Assembly: GCF_038967635.1 (NCBI RefSeq)
Contig: NZ_CP152413.1
Span: forward strand, 6,638,001-6,702,000
Length of the DNA: 64,000 bases
Reading direction: 5' to 3'
From: Bradyrhizobium sp. B124
Lineage (GTDB): Bacteria; Pseudomonadota; Alphaproteobacteria; Rhizobiales; Xanthobacteraceae
Shown piece by piece: positions 8,825 through 18,764 of this stretch (within the stretch, counting starts at the first letter, position 1; each line of letters starts with the position of its first letter). A model generated the notes under the pieces. That model was not told where the DNA came from and did not search any database. It saw only the letters and a program-made list of their open reading frames with translations. The position numbers and the translations under genes are program-made.

Positions 8825-9619
8825 TTACTGCCCGAGCGGCTTGAGGATCTTGATCAGCTCGCCGTGCACGAACTCGTTGCCGCAGACGACGTGGCCGGTT
8901 TGCAGCGGGTCGTCACTGCCCTGGATGCCGGAGACGGTGCCGCCGGCTTCGCGGACCATCAGCAGGCCCGCTGCGACGTCCCAGGATTGCAGATTGCGTT
9001 CCCAATAGCCGTCGAGGCGGCCGGCGGCGACGAAGGCGAGGTCGAGCGAGGCGGCGCCGAAGCGGCGGAAGCCTGCGACCTTGCTCTGCAACGCTGCCAT
9101 CTCCTGCAGCGCCAGCTGGTGATTGCCGCGGCCGATATGCGGCAGGCCGCAGGCGACCACGCATTCGTTGAGCTGGCGGCGGCCGGCGACGCGCAGCCGC
9201 TGGTCGTTGAGGAACGCGCCCTTGCCGCGCTCGGCGATGTAGAGCTCGTCATTGGCGGGATTGTAGATCACGCCGGCGATGATCGTGTCTTCGCGCTGAA
9301 GCCCGATCGAGATCGCGAATTGCGGGATGCCGTGCAGGAAGTTGGTGGTGCCGTCCAAGGGATCGACGATCCAGGTGTGGCTCTTGTCGCCACCTTCGCG
9401 CTTGCCGCCTTCCTCGCCGAGGAACCCGTAACCGGGCCGGGCCTTTTCGAGGTCGGTGTAGAGCATCTCCTCGGCGCGCTTGTCGGCGAGCGAGACGAAG
9501 TTCGCCGGCCCCTTCAGCGACACCTGGAGGTGTTCGATCTCGCCGAGGTCGCGCTTGAGGCTGCGGCCGGCGCGGCGCGCGGCCTTGACCATGACATTGA
9601 TGAGGGCGGAGTAGAGCAT
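8825..9619 (-). CDS. suhB: Inositol monophosphatase family protein (SuhB-like)
   Basis: The 264-residue protein is a Mg-dependent phosphatase of the inositol monophosphatase/FBPase fold. The metal-binding motifs are present: GEEGG at about 68-72, WIVDPLDGTTNFLHG at about 83-97 and SWDVAAG near 215. The ATG at 9619 gives MLYSALINVMVKAARRAG, a normal family start; the longer open frame upstream runs into a palindromic repeat and is not credible. In bacteria this family dephosphorylates inositol 1-phosphate and can also act in rRNA processing as SuhB, which this sequence cannot distinguish. It converges with the AAA ATPase, whose stop lies 14 bp away. Confidence 0.92.
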   Translation of the reverse strand: MLYSALINVMVKAARRAGRSLKRDLGEIEHLQVSLKGPANFVSLADKRAEEMLYTDLEKARPGYGFLGEEGGKREGGDKSHTWIVDPLDGTTNFLHGIPQFAISIGLQREDTIIAGVIYNPANDELYIAERGKGAFLNDQRLRVAGRRQLNECVVACGLPHIGRGNHQLALQEMAALQSKVAGFRRFGAASLDLAFVAAGRLDGYWERNLQSWDVAAGLLMVREAGGTVSGIQGSDDPLQTGHVVCGNEFVHGELIKILKPLGQ

Positions 9620-9670
9620 GATGAACGGTTTCTTTGCGATTGTGCTGGAGGGCCGGCCCAAACGTGGTCC

Positions 9671-9773
9671 CGTCATCCTGAGGAGCGGGGAACGCGCGTC
9701 TCGAAGGATGAACGGCCACCAGCCGGGCCGTTCATCCTTCGAGGCTCGCTCCGCTCGCACCTCAGGATGACGG
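9671..9773. repeat. Dispersed palindromic repeat (family B)
   Basis: This is an inverted repeat of about 100 bp whose ends match GTCATCCTGAGG and CCTCAGGATGAC, with internal CGAAGGATG / CATCCTTCG pairs. Other copies are near 40.9, 45.9, 46.9 and 47.4 kb. It lies between the 5' end of suhB and the 3' end of the Sel1-repeat gene. Confidence 0.8.
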
Positions 9774-9838
9774 GGCGGGAGGGGAACTGCCTTGGATTGC
9801 CGGACTGGGTGCCCTCTGGAGGCCGCCCCGTCAAGGCG

Positions 9839-10912
9839 TCATTTGACGTTGTTTCCGATCCATTTTCGCGCGGCTGCTTCGCCCTTGGCGCGGTCTTCCT
9901 GGCTCATGTCGGCGAGGATGTCGTCGAGATCGGGGTCGCCCTTGCCGGCCGTCTTGGCGACCGTGTGCCATTTCAGCGCCTCGACCTTGTCCACCGGGGC
10001 GCCGGCGCCGGTCGCCAGCACGTGGGCGAGGCGGTTTTGCGCGATCGCGCTGTTCTGCCGGGCCGCCTTGCGCAGCATCGCCACTGCCGCCGGCACGTTC
10101 CGCGGCGTGCCGGCCCCGTTGTAGAGCGCGATGGCATATTCGACCTCGGCATCGACATTGTCGGCCAGCGACGCGGCCTGCAGCAGCCGGGCCGCCTTTT
10201 CGAGGTCCTTCGGCACGCCGGTGCCTTCCTTGTAGAAGGTCGCGAGCGCGTATTGCGCCTCGGGGCTGCCGGCGTCCGCGGCCATCCGCAACAGTTCGGC
10301 GGAGCGCTTGAGGTCCTGCGGCAGGGTCTGGCCGTCGAGATAGAGCAGCGCGAGGTTATAGGCCGCCTTCGGCTCGCCGAGCTTGGCCGACGAGGCCAGC
10401 AGCTTGACCGCGGAATCCTTGTCCACCGTGCCGCCACGGCCCGCGATCCGCATCATCGCGAGCGCGAACATCGCCTCACGATCGCCGGCATCGGATGCGC
10501 GCTTGTACCAATCGTCCGCCTTGACGTAGTCGCGCTTGACGCCGAGCCCGTTGGCATAGAGCTCGCCCAGCATCGTCATTGCCTTGGCATCGTTGCTGTT
10601 CTGCGCGCGCACCATCGCCAGATCGAATGCGGTCTTGTACATGCCGCGCTGATAGGCGCCGTAGACGAGATCGACATTGGGATCATCAGGCGTCGGGGTC
10701 GGCGAGGGCGTCGGGGTGGCCGTTGGTGTGGCGGCGGGCTTCGGCGCGGGCTTCTTCGCGGCGGGCGCATGCACCTTCGGCTTCTCTTTCGGCGCCTCCT
10801 TCTTCGCGGGCGGCGGCGTCTGTGCCGGCGGCGTGATCGAGAGCTGCGCCATCGCACCGCTCGCCAGCATCATGCAGCCGAGCGCAACACCTATCGGACG
10901 CAGGCGGTTCAT
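9839..10912 (-). CDS. Secreted Sel1-repeat (TPR-like) protein
   Basis: 357 residues. A signal peptide (about 1-22, ending in AMA) is followed by a Pro/Lys/Ala-rich linker with a TPTP run (about 25-77). Six or so Sel1-like repeats of about 36 residues fill 85-335, with the repeated pattern A...LG.LY..G.GV..D...A..WY..AA. Such proteins are usually periplasmic adaptors for protein-protein contact; the partner is unknown. The ATG at 10912 is chosen for its signal peptide. Its start lies 7 bp after the stop of the ThiE-like gene, so it is probably the last gene of the aldolase/ThiE transcription unit. Confidence 0.85.
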   Translation of the reverse strand: MNRLRPIGVALGCMMLASGAMAQLSITPPAQTPPPAKKEAPKEKPKVHAPAAKKPAPKPAATPTATPTPSPTPTPDDPNVDLVYGAYQRGMYKTAFDLAMVRAQNSNDAKAMTMLGELYANGLGVKRDYVKADDWYKRASDAGDREAMFALAMMRIAGRGGTVDKDSAVKLLASSAKLGEPKAAYNLALLYLDGQTLPQDLKRSAELLRMAADAGSPEAQYALATFYKEGTGVPKDLEKAARLLQAASLADNVDAEVEYAIALYNGAGTPRNVPAAVAMLRKAARQNSAIAQNRLAHVLATGAGAPVDKVEALKWHTVAKTAGKGDPDLDDILADMSQEDRAKGEAAARKWIGNNVK

Positions 10913-10919
10913 TCCGGCG

Positions 10920-11597
10920 TCATCCCTCGGCCTTGGCCTGGCCCAACGTGCCGGCATGCGCCTCTGCAATCGCTGCGCCGATCTCGGCGAGTGCCGCCTT
11001 GGCGCCGCGCGGATCGGACCAGAGGAGGTCTCCGACCAGCACGAAATCCGCGCCGGCCGCGGCGAATGCCTCGGCTTCCTCGCGCGAGGTCGCAAAGCCG
11101 ACGCAGGGCGGCTCGAACAATTCGTCCCACCATTCCAGCCGCTCGGCGATCGCCTCAAGCGAGGGCCGCTGTCCGTTGGCGTCGGGCTCGCCGAACAGCA
11201 CATAATCGGCACCGGCTTCGCCCGCGGCCATGGAATCGTGGCGCGTCGCGAGCCCGCCGACGCCTGCGATGCGGTCGGGTTTCAGCGAGGGCATCGCCTC
11301 TTCCATCGCGGCGACGCCGGTCAGATGCGCGCCGTCGGCGCCGGCGCGGGCCACGATGTCGGGATGGCCGTCGATCAGCAGTGCCGCGCCCGCGTTCTGG
11401 ATCGCAGGCGCCAGCGCCTTGATGGTGGAGATCATGCTGCGCGGATCGGTCTCGCGTAGCCGCACCAAGACGGCCGCGACGTCGGCCGCTGCGAGCAGGT
11501 CGGCAAGCTCGGCCGCTAGCCGCGCGGGCTCGTCGACCGGCGGGGTTGCCAGATAGAGGCGCGGCGCCGGCCGCGGCGGAACGGGCTTGGTCGCCAA
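10920..11597 (-). CDS. thiE: Thiamine-phosphate synthase family protein
   Basis: 225 residues of the ThiE/TenI TIM-barrel family, which couples HMP-pyrophosphate to thiazole phosphate. Family features are the early RLYLATPP strand, LLIDGHPDIVARAGADGAHLT at about 72-92 (key stretch IDGHPDIVARAGADGAHL) and ADFVLVGDLL near the end. It is more divergent than canonical ThiE, so a related role cannot be excluded. The only sensible start is TTG at 11597. This is the codon immediately after the class I aldolase TAG stop and in the same reading frame, so translation must be coupled. No TPP riboswitch was seen. Confidence 0.8.
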   Translation of the reverse strand: MATKPVPPRPAPRLYLATPPVDEPARLAAELADLLAAADVAAVLVRLRETDPRSMISTIKALAPAIQNAGAALLIDGHPDIVARAGADGAHLTGVAAMEEAMPSLKPDRIAGVGGLATRHDSMAAGEAGADYVLFGEPDANGQRPSLEAIAERLEWWDELFEPPCVGFATSREEAEAFAAAGADFVLVGDLLWSDPRGAKAALAEIGAAIAEAHAGTLGQAKAEG

Positions 11598-12623
11598 CTA
11601 TGCCGCCTGTTTCTCGAGGCCGGCTTCCCAATTGCCGGTGCTCGCGAGCCCGTTCATCCGGGCGCGATGCGAGAACGCGCGCTGGCCCGCCGGGACGTTG
11701 TCGGGCTTGCCGGACCACGCCTTTTGCGGCGCCGCCTGCAGCGCACGGCCATAGGAGAAGGTCAGCCGCCAGGGCAGGTGGCCGATCTTGTTCATGGCGT
11801 CGAGATGCGCGGTCGCCTCCTCGTCGCTCTGTCCGCCGGAGAGGAAAGCGATGCCCGGCACCGCGGCCGGCACGCAACTCTTGAGCAGGCGGATGGTCTT
11901 CTCGGCGACTTCCTGCACCGACGCCTGCTTCGGGCATTTCTTGCCCGAGATCGCCATGTTGGGCTTCAGGATCATGCCTTCCAGCGCGACGCGCTGCACC
12001 CGCAATTCCTGGAAGGTGCGGTTCAGCACGCGCTGCGTCACCTCATAGCAGCGGTCGATGTCGTGATCGCCGTCCATCAGCACCTCAGGCTCGACGATCG
12101 GGACGATCTGCGCGGCCTGGCACAGCGCCGCGTAGCGCGCCAGCGCGTGCGCATTGACGCGGACTGCGGTCTGGGTCGGGATTCGCGGCCCGATATCGAT
12201 CACGGCGCGCCATTTCGCAAAGCGCGCACCGCGCTCGTAATATTTCTTCAAGCGCTCGGCGAGCTTGTCGAGACCGACGGTGACGAGTTCGCCCGGGCAG
12301 TTCGGCAGCGCCTGGGTGCCTTCATCGACCTTGATGCCAGGGATTGCGCCGGCCTGTTCGATCAGCTTGACCAGCGGCGTACCATCCTTGGCATTCTGCC
12401 AGATCGTCTCGTCGTAGAGGATGACGCCGGAGATGTACTTGCTCATCGCATCCTGCGAGCGGAACAGCATCTCGCGGTAGTCGCGGCGACTGTCTTCGGT
12501 CGAATCGACCTTGATGGCGTCGAAACGCTTCTTGATGGTGCCGGAGGATTCGTCGGCGGCGAGGATGCCCTTGCCCGGGGTGACCATGGCGAGTGCAATT
12601 TTGTTGAGGTCAGCGAGGTTCAT
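11598..12623 (-). CDS. fbaB: Fructose-bisphosphate aldolase class I
   Basis: 341 residues of the Schiff-base aldolase family, cleaving or forming fructose 1,6-bisphosphate from DHAP and glyceraldehyde 3-phosphate. Typical stretches are TPGKGILAADESSGTIKKRF near the N-terminus, GTQALPNCPGELVT, PIVEPEVLMDGDHDI, LEGMILKPNMAISGKKC with the Schiff-base lysine region, and GIAFLSGGQSDEEAT. The ATG at 12623 is chosen over an upstream in-frame ATG because it gives MNLADLNKIALAM, a usual start. It lies directly downstream of a class II aldolase gene on the same strand, so two unrelated enzymes for the same step sit side by side. Confidence 0.95.
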   Translation of the reverse strand: MNLADLNKIALAMVTPGKGILAADESSGTIKKRFDAIKVDSTEDSRRDYREMLFRSQDAMSKYISGVILYDETIWQNAKDGTPLVKLIEQAGAIPGIKVDEGTQALPNCPGELVTVGLDKLAERLKKYYERGARFAKWRAVIDIGPRIPTQTAVRVNAHALARYAALCQAAQIVPIVEPEVLMDGDHDIDRCYEVTQRVLNRTFQELRVQRVALEGMILKPNMAISGKKCPKQASVQEVAEKTIRLLKSCVPAAVPGIAFLSGGQSDEEATAHLDAMNKIGHLPWRLTFSYGRALQAAPQKAWSGKPDNVPAGQRAFSHRARMNGLASTGNWEAGLEKQAA

Positions 12624-12785
12624 CGGGGGCGTCCTCCGGAGCCATTGCCTTTGCAAACCAAAATAGGCGGTTCTCGGGCAAATGCCTAGAAAACGTTCGT
12701 CGCGGCCGATGTTTGTCGCAGCCGGCGATCAAGCTCCGGGACACCGTTTCCAACTGCGTCAGAGCCGGTGTCCCGCCTTAATGAT

Positions 12786-12833
12786 TCAGGCGAGAAGTTG
12801 TCAGGCGATCTCTCAGGCGACCTTGTCAGGCGA
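12786..12833. repeat. Four copies of TCAGGCGA at the 3' end of fbaA
   Basis: The octamer TCAGGCGA occurs at 12786, 12801, 12813 and 12826. On the minus strand each reads TCGCCTGA, and the last copy contains the actual Val-Ala-stop end of the class II aldolase. The copies seem to come from repeated duplication of the gene's terminal codons. They are short and could act on transcript ends, but no function can be shown. Confidence 0.7.
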
Positions 12834-13893
12834 CTTTGGGATCGAGCGCGCCCGAAGCGTAGCGCTTGGCCATTTCCGCCGTGGTCAGCACCTTCTTGAT
12901 CTTGCTGGCCTGGCCCGCGGTATTGAACTCCTGCAGGCGCTGCTTGCACAGCTTGGTCATCGCCTCCATCGCGGGCTTCAGGTACTTGCGCGGATCGAAC
13001 TCTTCCGGATTGTCCTTCAGCACCTTGCGGATCTGGCCGGTCATCGCCATCCGGTTGTCGGTGTCGATGTTGATCTTGCGCACGCCGTTCTTGATGCCGC
13101 GCTGGATCTCGGCGACCGGCACGCCCCAGGTCGGCTTCATCTTGCCGCCATTGGCGTTGATGATCTCCTGCAGCTCCTGCGGCACCGACGAGGAGCCGTG
13201 CATCACGAGATGCGTGTTCGGCAGCTTGCGATGGATTTCCTCGATCACGTTCATGGCGAGGATGTCGCCGTCGGGCTTGCGGGTGAACTTGTAGGCGCCG
13301 TGCGAGGTGCCCATCGCGATCGCGAGGGCGTCGACCTTGGTTTCCTTGACGAACTTCACGGCCTCGTCGGGATTGGTCAGCAGCTGGTCATGCGACAGCT
13401 TGCCCTCGGCGCCGTGGCCGTCTTCCTTGTCGCCCATGCCGGTCTCGAGTGAGCCGAGCACGCCGAGCTCGCCCTCCACCGAGATGCCGCCGAGATGGGC
13501 CATGCCGGTCACGGTCCTCGTGACGCCGACATTGTAGTCCCAGTCGCCGGGGGTCTTGCCGTCGGCCTTCAGCGAGCCGTCCATCATGACGGAGGTGAAG
13601 CCGGCCTGGATCGCGGTCATGCAGGTGGCGGGCTCGTTGCCGTGGTCGAGATGCACGCAGACCGGGATCTGCGGGTAGATCTCGGTGACGGCGTCCATCA
13701 TGTGCTTGAGCATGACGTCGTTGGCGTAGGACCGCGCGCCGCGCGAGGCCTGGATGATGACGGGTGCGTCGACCTCGGAGGCCGCGGCCATGATCGCCAG
13801 CGCCTGCTCCATGTTGTTGATGTTGAAGGCAGGTACGCCGTAATCATGCTCGGCCGCGTGATCGAGCAGTTGCCGCAATGTTATGCGAGCCAT
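12826..13893 (-). CDS. fbaA: Fructose-bisphosphate aldolase class II (Calvin-cycle subtype)
   Basis: 355 residues of the Zn-dependent class II aldolase family. Motifs include [26 protein letters not shown] with the zinc-binding His and catalytic Asp, [41 protein letters not shown] with a zinc His, and [14 protein letters not shown]. The length and [14 protein letters not shown] insert fit the CbbA/type found in autotrophs and many alphaproteobacteria. It works between triose phosphates and fructose bisphosphate. The gene sits between pgk and the class I aldolase in a same-strand central-carbon block. Confidence 0.95.
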   Translation of the reverse strand: MARITLRQLLDHAAEHDYGVPAFNINNMEQALAIMAAASEVDAPVIIQASRGARSYANDVMLKHMMDAVTEIYPQIPVCVHLDHGNEPATCMTAIQAGFTSVMMDGSLKADGKTPGDWDYNVGVTRTVTGMAHLGGISVEGELGVLGSLETGMGDKEDGHGAEGKLSHDQLLTNPDEAVKFVKETKVDALAIAMGTSHGAYKFTRKPDGDILAMNVIEEIHRKLPNTHLVMHGSSSVPQELQEIINANGGKMKPTWGVPVAEIQRGIKNGVRKINIDTDNRMAMTGQIRKVLKDNPEEFDPRKYLKPAMEAMTKLCKQRLQEFNTAGQASKIKKVLTTAEMAKRYASGALDPKVA

Positions 13894-13934
13894 TCCATTT
13901 CTCCCTGTAATGCGCGTTCGCGGATTGACCTAAA

Positions 13935-15131
13935 TCAACGGTTTTTCAAAACTTCGACGCCCGGCAGCGGCTTGCCTTCCATCCATTCAAGAAACGCGCC
14001 GCCCGCGGTCGAGACGTAGGAAAAATCACCGGCGACGCCCGCTTGGTTGAGCGCCGCGACGGTATCGCCGCCGCCGGCGACCGAGACCAGCTTTTTGGCC
14101 CGGGTGCGCTCGGCGGCATGCTTGGCCGACACCACGGTGCCGCGGTCGAACGGCGTCAATTCGAAGGCGCCGAGCGGTCCGTTCCAGACCAGCGTCGCGG
14201 CGTCGTCGATCGCGGCATGGATGCGCGCGATCGATTGCGGGCCGACGTCCAGGATCATGCCGTCGGCCGGGATCGCGTCGAGGCCATAGGCATGCGACGG
14301 CGCGTTGGCGGCGAACTGGTTGGCGACGACCGCGTCAACGGGCAGGATGATCGCGCAATTGGCCGCATTGGCCTTCTCCATGATCCGCAGCGCGGTCGCG
14401 GCGAGGTCCTTTTCGGCGAGCGACTTGCCGACGGCGATGCCCTGCGCGTGCAGGAAGGTGTTGGCCATGCCGCCGCCGATCACCAGCGCATCGACCTTGC
14501 TCACGAGGTTTTCCAATAGATCGATCTTGGTCGAGACCTTGGCGCCGCCGATGATCGCGATCACGGGCTTGGTCGGGGCTTCCAGCGCCTTGCCGAGTGC
14601 GTCGAGCTCGGCCTGCATGGTGCGGCCGGCATAGGCCGGCAGCTTGTGGCCGAGGCCTTCGGTCGAGGCGTGGGCGCGGTGCGCGGCGGAAAAGGCGTCG
14701 TTGACCCAGATGTCGCCGAGCTTGGCGAGTTCAGCGACGAAGCCGGCGTCGTTCTTTTCCTCTTCCTTGTGGAAGCGGGTGTTCTCAAGGCAGAGGATGT
14801 CGCCATCCTTGAGGGCCGCAACCGCCTTGGCCGCGGGCTCGCCGATGCAATCCTCGGCGAAGGCGACCGGGCGCTTGATTACCTTCGACAGCGCCTCGGC
14901 GACCGGCTTCAGCGACTCCTTGGGATCGCGGCCCTTGGGCCGGCCGAAATGGGCGAGCAGGATCACCTTGCCGCCCTTGTCGGAGATCTCGGTGATGGTG
15001 GGAGCAACGCGCTCGAGCCGGGTGGCGTCGGTGACGCGGCCGCCTTCCATGGGAACGTTGAGGTCGACGCGCAGCAGCACGCGCTTGCCCTTCACGTTGA
15101 CGTCGTCGAGGGTGCGGAACGATTTGGTCAT
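13935..15131 (-). CDS. pgk: Phosphoglycerate kinase
   Basis: 398 residues with the full PGK fold. The N-terminal domain has [20 protein letters not shown] and [12 protein letters not shown] for 3-phosphoglycerate binding. The C-terminal domain has [25 protein letters not shown] and [17 protein letters not shown] for nucleotide binding. It exchanges phosphate between 1,3-bisphosphoglycerate and ADP. The ATG at 15131 yields [20 protein letters not shown], a normal start. It is flanked by gap upstream and class II aldolase downstream, a standard glycolysis/Calvin arrangement. Confidence 0.97.
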   Translation of the reverse strand: MTKSFRTLDDVNVKGKRVLLRVDLNVPMEGGRVTDATRLERVAPTITEISDKGGKVILLAHFGRPKGRDPKESLKPVAEALSKVIKRPVAFAEDCIGEPAAKAVAALKDGDILCLENTRFHKEEEKNDAGFVAELAKLGDIWVNDAFSAAHRAHASTEGLGHKLPAYAGRTMQAELDALGKALEAPTKPVIAIIGGAKVSTKIDLLENLVSKVDALVIGGGMANTFLHAQGIAVGKSLAEKDLAATALRIMEKANAANCAIILPVDAVVANQFAANAPSHAYGLDAIPADGMILDVGPQSIARIHAAIDDAATLVWNGPLGAFELTPFDRGTVVSAKHAAERTRAKKLVSVAGGGDTVAALNQAGVAGDFSYVSTAGGAFLEWMEGKPLPGVEVLKNR

Positions 15132-15273
15132 GGGCGTTTCCTGTGCGGCCGGACACAGCCGTCCAGTGGACGGCGTCGCTTTCGCTTGCCGATGTCGCGG
15201 CCGTTGAGGTCGCGAATGCGGGGGCAAACACGCAGATGCCCGGCGCTCGGCCGGGCATCACGAACAGTCGAAT

Positions 15274-16281
15274 TTAGATCAGCTTGCCGATCGCAACGGC
15301 GGTGTCCGCCATGCGGTTCGAGAAGCCCCACTCATTGTCGTACCAGGCCATCACGCGCACCAGCGTGCCGTTCTGCACCTTGGTCTGGTCCATGTGGAAG
15401 GTGGCCGAGTGCGGATCGTGGTTGAAGTCGATCGAGACGTTCGGCGCGGTGGTGAAGCCGAGGATGCCCTTGAGTTGCTGCTCGGAGGCGCGCTTCATCG
15501 CCTCGTTGATTTCCTTGGCGTCGGTGGCACGCTTGGCGACGATCTTCAGATCGATCACCGAGACGTTCGGGGTCGGCACGCGGATCGAGACGCCGTCGAG
15601 CTTGCCCTTCAGTTCCGGCAGCACCAGGCCGATAGCTTTCGCGGCACCGGTCGAGGTCGGGATCATCGACATCGCCGCGGCGCGACCGCGATAGAGATCC
15701 TTGTGCAGGGTGTCGAGCGTCGGCTGGTCGCCGGTATAGGCGTGGATCGTGGTCATGAAGCCGGTCTCGATGCCGACCGTCTCGTTCAACACCTTGGCAA
15801 CCGGCGCGAGGCAGTTGGTGGTGCAGGAGCCGTTGGAGACGACGAGCTGATCCTTGTTCAGCGTGTCGTGGTTGACGCCGTAGACGATGGTGGCGTCAGC
15901 GCCATCGGCCGGGGCCGAGACCAGCACGCGCTTGGCGCCGGCGGTGAGGTGCGCAGAGGCCTTGTCCTTGGCGGTGAAGATGCCGGTGCATTCCAGCGCG
16001 ATGTCGACGCCGAGGGCCTTCCACGGCAGCTTGGAGGGATCGCGCTCGGCCGAGACCTTGATCTTGTTGTCGCCCACGCTGATCGAATCGCCATCGACGG
16101 TCACGGTGCCCGGAAAGCGGCCATGCACGGAATCGAAGCGCAGCAGGTGCGCGTTGGTCTCGACCGGGCCGAGGTCGTTGATGCCGACCACCTCGATGTC
16201 CTTGCGGCCGGACTCGGCGATGGCGCGCAACACATTGCGGCCGATACGCCCAAACCCGTTGATCGCGACGCGGATTGCCAT
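15274..16281 (-). CDS. gap: Glyceraldehyde-3-phosphate dehydrogenase, type I
   Basis: 335 residues. The NAD-binding start is [18 protein letters not shown] and the catalytic cysteine is Cys153 in [12 protein letters not shown]. The general-base His lies in the later HAYTGDQ region and the C-terminal [14 protein letters not shown] is complete. It interconverts glyceraldehyde 3-phosphate and 1,3-bisphosphoglycerate. The cofactor (NAD or NADP) is not decided here; GINDLG at the end of the second strand carries the Asp expected for NAD preference. It lies between tkt and pgk on the same strand with gaps of roughly 140-160 bp. Confidence 0.97.
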   Translation of the reverse strand: MAIRVAINGFGRIGRNVLRAIAESGRKDIEVVGINDLGPVETNAHLLRFDSVHGRFPGTVTVDGDSISVGDNKIKVSAERDPSKLPWKALGVDIALECTGIFTAKDKASAHLTAGAKRVLVSAPADGADATIVYGVNHDTLNKDQLVVSNGSCTTNCLAPVAKVLNETVGIETGFMTTIHAYTGDQPTLDTLHKDLYRGRAAAMSMIPTSTGAAKAIGLVLPELKGKLDGVSIRVPTPNVSVIDLKIVAKRATDAKEINEAMKRASEQQLKGILGFTTAPNVSIDFNHDPHSATFHMDQTKVQNGTLVRVMAWYDNEWGFSNRMADTAVAIGKLI

Positions 16282-16444
16282 GCTGTGTCTCCTCTAAAAG
16301 CTGCTGCCGGCCCCGTGGGAGGTGTCCCACGAGGGTTTTACGGCGGAACGCCCGGTTCAGCCGGACGCGAGCGGAAAAGATGGAGCTTTGGTAATCCTTT
16401 TTCGCGGCAAGCTCAACCTTCGACCGGCGGGTGTCAGGCCGGCG

Positions 16445-18427
16445 TCAGACGCGCTTCAGGGCAGCGTTAACGACGGCCTCCGCAGTAATGCCGAAATGCG
16501 GGAAAAGGTCCTTCGCCGGGGCGCTGGCGCCGAAACCGTGCATGCCGACGAATTCACCGTCGCGGCCGATCACGGCATCCCAGCCCCAGCGCACCGCGGC
16601 CTCGATCGCGATCTTGACCGGGGCGTTGCCGATCACGGCATTTTGCCGCTCGGCGGGCTGCGCCAGCAGCAATTCCAGCGACGGGACCGAGACGACCCGC
16701 GTCGCGATGCCGCGCCCGGCGAGCTGCTTCTGCGCCTCGACCGCGATCTGGACCTCGGAACCGGACGCGAACAATGACACTTTTGCGTCGCCTTGCGCCG
16801 CGACTAGTTCGTAGGCGCCGTGGCTGCACGGATTGTCGTTCGGCGCCGTGGTGCGGAGCTGCGGCAGGTTCTGGCGGGTCAGCGCCAGCACGGTTGGCCC
16901 GTCGATCCGGTTGAGCGCGAGTTCCCAGCACTCGGCGGTCTCGACCGCGTCGCAGGGACGGAACACGCGCATGTTGGGCATCGCGCGCAGCGCGGAGAGA
17001 TGCTCGACCGGCTGGTGCGTCGGGCCGTCCTCGCCGAGGCCGATCGAATCGTGGGTCATCACATAGACCACGCCAGTGCCCATCAGCGCCGACAGCCGCA
17101 TCGCACCGCGCGCATAGTCGGTGAACACCAGGAAGGTGGCGCCGTTCGGCGCGAAGCCGCCATGCAGGAAGATGCCGTTGAGGCACGCCGCCATGCCGTG
17201 TTCACGGATGCCGTAATGGATGAAGCGGCCCTTCGGGGTCTTGGCGGCGAACCCCACTGCCGACTTCGCCTTGTTGTTGTTGGAGCCGGTGAGGTCGGCG
17301 GAGCCGGCCACGAATTCCATCGGCATCGCGGCGGCGATCACTTCGATCGCGGCTTCCGACGACTTGCGGGTCGCGACGTTGAGCGGATTTTCCAGCAGGC
17401 CCTTCTTGAAGGCGCGCAGCCCCTTGGCGAGCGATTGCGGCCGTTCGTGACGCAGGCGGCGCTCGAACTCGGCGCGCTTGCGGTTGCCGAGCTGCGCGAA
17501 CTGCTCGTCCCACGCCTTGTGCTCGGCGGCGCCGCGGGCGCCCGCCTCACGCCAGGCCTTCAGCACGTCGTCGGGCACCGAGAACGGCTCGAGCGAGATG
17601 CCGAGCTTCTCCTTGGCGCCCTTGAGCTCGGCGGCGCCGAGCGCCTCGCCATGCGCCTTGGCGGTGCCGGCCCTGGTCGGTGCGCCGAAGCCGATCGTGG
17701 TCTTACAGGCGATCATCGAAGGCTTGCTGGATTTCTGCGCACGGGTGATCGCAGCGGCGATCGCCTGCGGATCATGGCCATCGATCAATTCGGCGGCCCA
17801 GCCGGCGGACTTGAAGCGCTTCACCTGGTCGACGGAATCGGAGATCGAGGTCGGGCCGTCGATCGAGATGCCGTTGTCGTCGTACAGCACGATCATCTTG
17901 TTGAGGCGCCAGTGGCCGGCCAGCGCGATCGCCTCCTGCGAGATGCCTTCCATCAGGTCGCCGTCGGAGGCGAGCACATAGGTGTGGTGGTTGACGATCT
18001 TCTTGCCGAACTCTGCGGCGAGCATCTTCTCGGCGAGCGCCATGCCGACTGCGGTGGCAATGCCCTGGCCGAGCGGGCCGGTGGTGGTCTCAATGCCTTT
18101 GGTGTGGAAATTCTCCGGGTGTCCCGGCGTCAGCGATCCGAGCTGGCGGAAATGCTTGAGCTGGTCGAGCGTCATGTCCTTGTTGCCGGTCAGGTACAGC
18201 AACGCATAGAGCAGCATCGAGCCGTGGCCGGCCGACAGCACGAAGCGGTCGCGATCGGGCCACGCCGTGTCGGCGGCATCGAATTTCAAGAATTTGGTGA
18301 ACAGGACGGTCGCGATGTCGGCGGCGCCCATCGGCAGGCCGGGATGGCCGGAATTCGCCTTCTCGACGGCGTCCATGGCAAGGCCACGGATCGCATTGGC
18401 CATACGGGTGTGATCGACCTGCGTCAT
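16445..18427 (-). CDS. tkt: Transketolase
   Basis: 660 residues, the normal length. TPP- and substrate-binding motifs are present: [11 protein letters not shown] near the N-terminus, [33 protein letters not shown] [14 protein letters not shown], the pyrimidine-domain [13 protein letters not shown] and [20 protein letters not shown]. It moves two-carbon units between sugar phosphates in the pentose-phosphate and Calvin pathways. The ATG at 18427 ([19 protein letters not shown]) is preferred; the longer open frame upstream has non-family residues. It heads the leftward tkt-gap-pgk-aldolase block. Confidence 0.97.
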   Translation of the reverse strand: MTQVDHTRMANAIRGLAMDAVEKANSGHPGLPMGAADIATVLFTKFLKFDAADTAWPDRDRFVLSAGHGSMLLYALLYLTGNKDMTLDQLKHFRQLGSLTPGHPENFHTKGIETTTGPLGQGIATAVGMALAEKMLAAEFGKKIVNHHTYVLASDGDLMEGISQEAIALAGHWRLNKMIVLYDDNGISIDGPTSISDSVDQVKRFKSAGWAAELIDGHDPQAIAAAITRAQKSSKPSMIACKTTIGFGAPTRAGTAKAHGEALGAAELKGAKEKLGISLEPFSVPDDVLKAWREAGARGAAEHKAWDEQFAQLGNRKRAEFERRLRHERPQSLAKGLRAFKKGLLENPLNVATRKSSEAAIEVIAAAMPMEFVAGSADLTGSNNNKAKSAVGFAAKTPKGRFIHYGIREHGMAACLNGIFLHGGFAPNGATFLVFTDYARGAMRLSALMGTGVVYVMTHDSIGLGEDGPTHQPVEHLSALRAMPNMRVFRPCDAVETAECWELALNRIDGPTVLALTRQNLPQLRTTAPNDNPCSHGAYELVAAQGDAKVSLFASGSEVQIAVEAQKQLAGRGIATRVVSVPSLELLLAQPAERQNAVIGNAPVKIAIEAAVRWGWDAVIGRDGEFVGMHGFGASAPAKDLFPHFGITAEAVVNAALKRV

Positions 18428-18764
18428 GATGAAAAGTCCGCCTGGAATGAGGAGCTGAATGCTGGACGCATCGGGGCGGGCAGCCGCGATACGCGCGTGG
18501 ATGGCCTTACGGGTTGGAGGGTGGATTAGCACCTCAATTCCGCAAGTCCAAGGCGATGAAACGCCCCAAAACGGGGAAAAGTTGCTCAAAATGGCCCAAT
18601 TTCATTGAACGGTGCATAGTTTGGCGCCGCCGTTGCACTCGGCTCGCTTGCCACGTAAATTTCGTCCGCTAACCGCTTGCCGAACCGCCAGTTTTGCCGT
18701 GCGGCAGGCTTGTTTCCGGCAGGCTACTCCAGCTAGCCAATTTGAAGGGTCCACACCGCGTGTC
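18428..18764. other. Divergent intergenic region, tkt / DUF4164
   Basis: About 337 bp with no gene. It lies between the leftward tkt and the rightward DUF4164-zapA genes. A short direct repeat CGGCAGGCT..CGGCAGGCT lies near 18704-18730, in the leader of the rightward unit. No CbbR-type or other operator could be recognised with confidence. Confidence 0.5.

Noticed and set aside
8864..11422. Rightward open frame of about 850 codons
   Set aside because: It runs antisense through suhB, a family B repeat, the Sel1 gene and thiE, all of which are clear real genes.
11598..11700. TPP riboswitch for the thiE-like gene
   Set aside because: The gene abuts the aldolase stop and there is no leader; no THI-box sequence was recognised.
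9839..18427. Complete Calvin-cycle (cbb) operon
   Set aside because: The block has tkt, gap, pgk and aldolases but no RuBisCO, phosphoribulokinase or CbbR in the window, so it may be purely glycolytic or pentose-phosphate.
16820..18529. Long rightward open frame opposite tkt
   Set aside because: Antisense to a complete transketolase gene; composition typical of a shadow frame.
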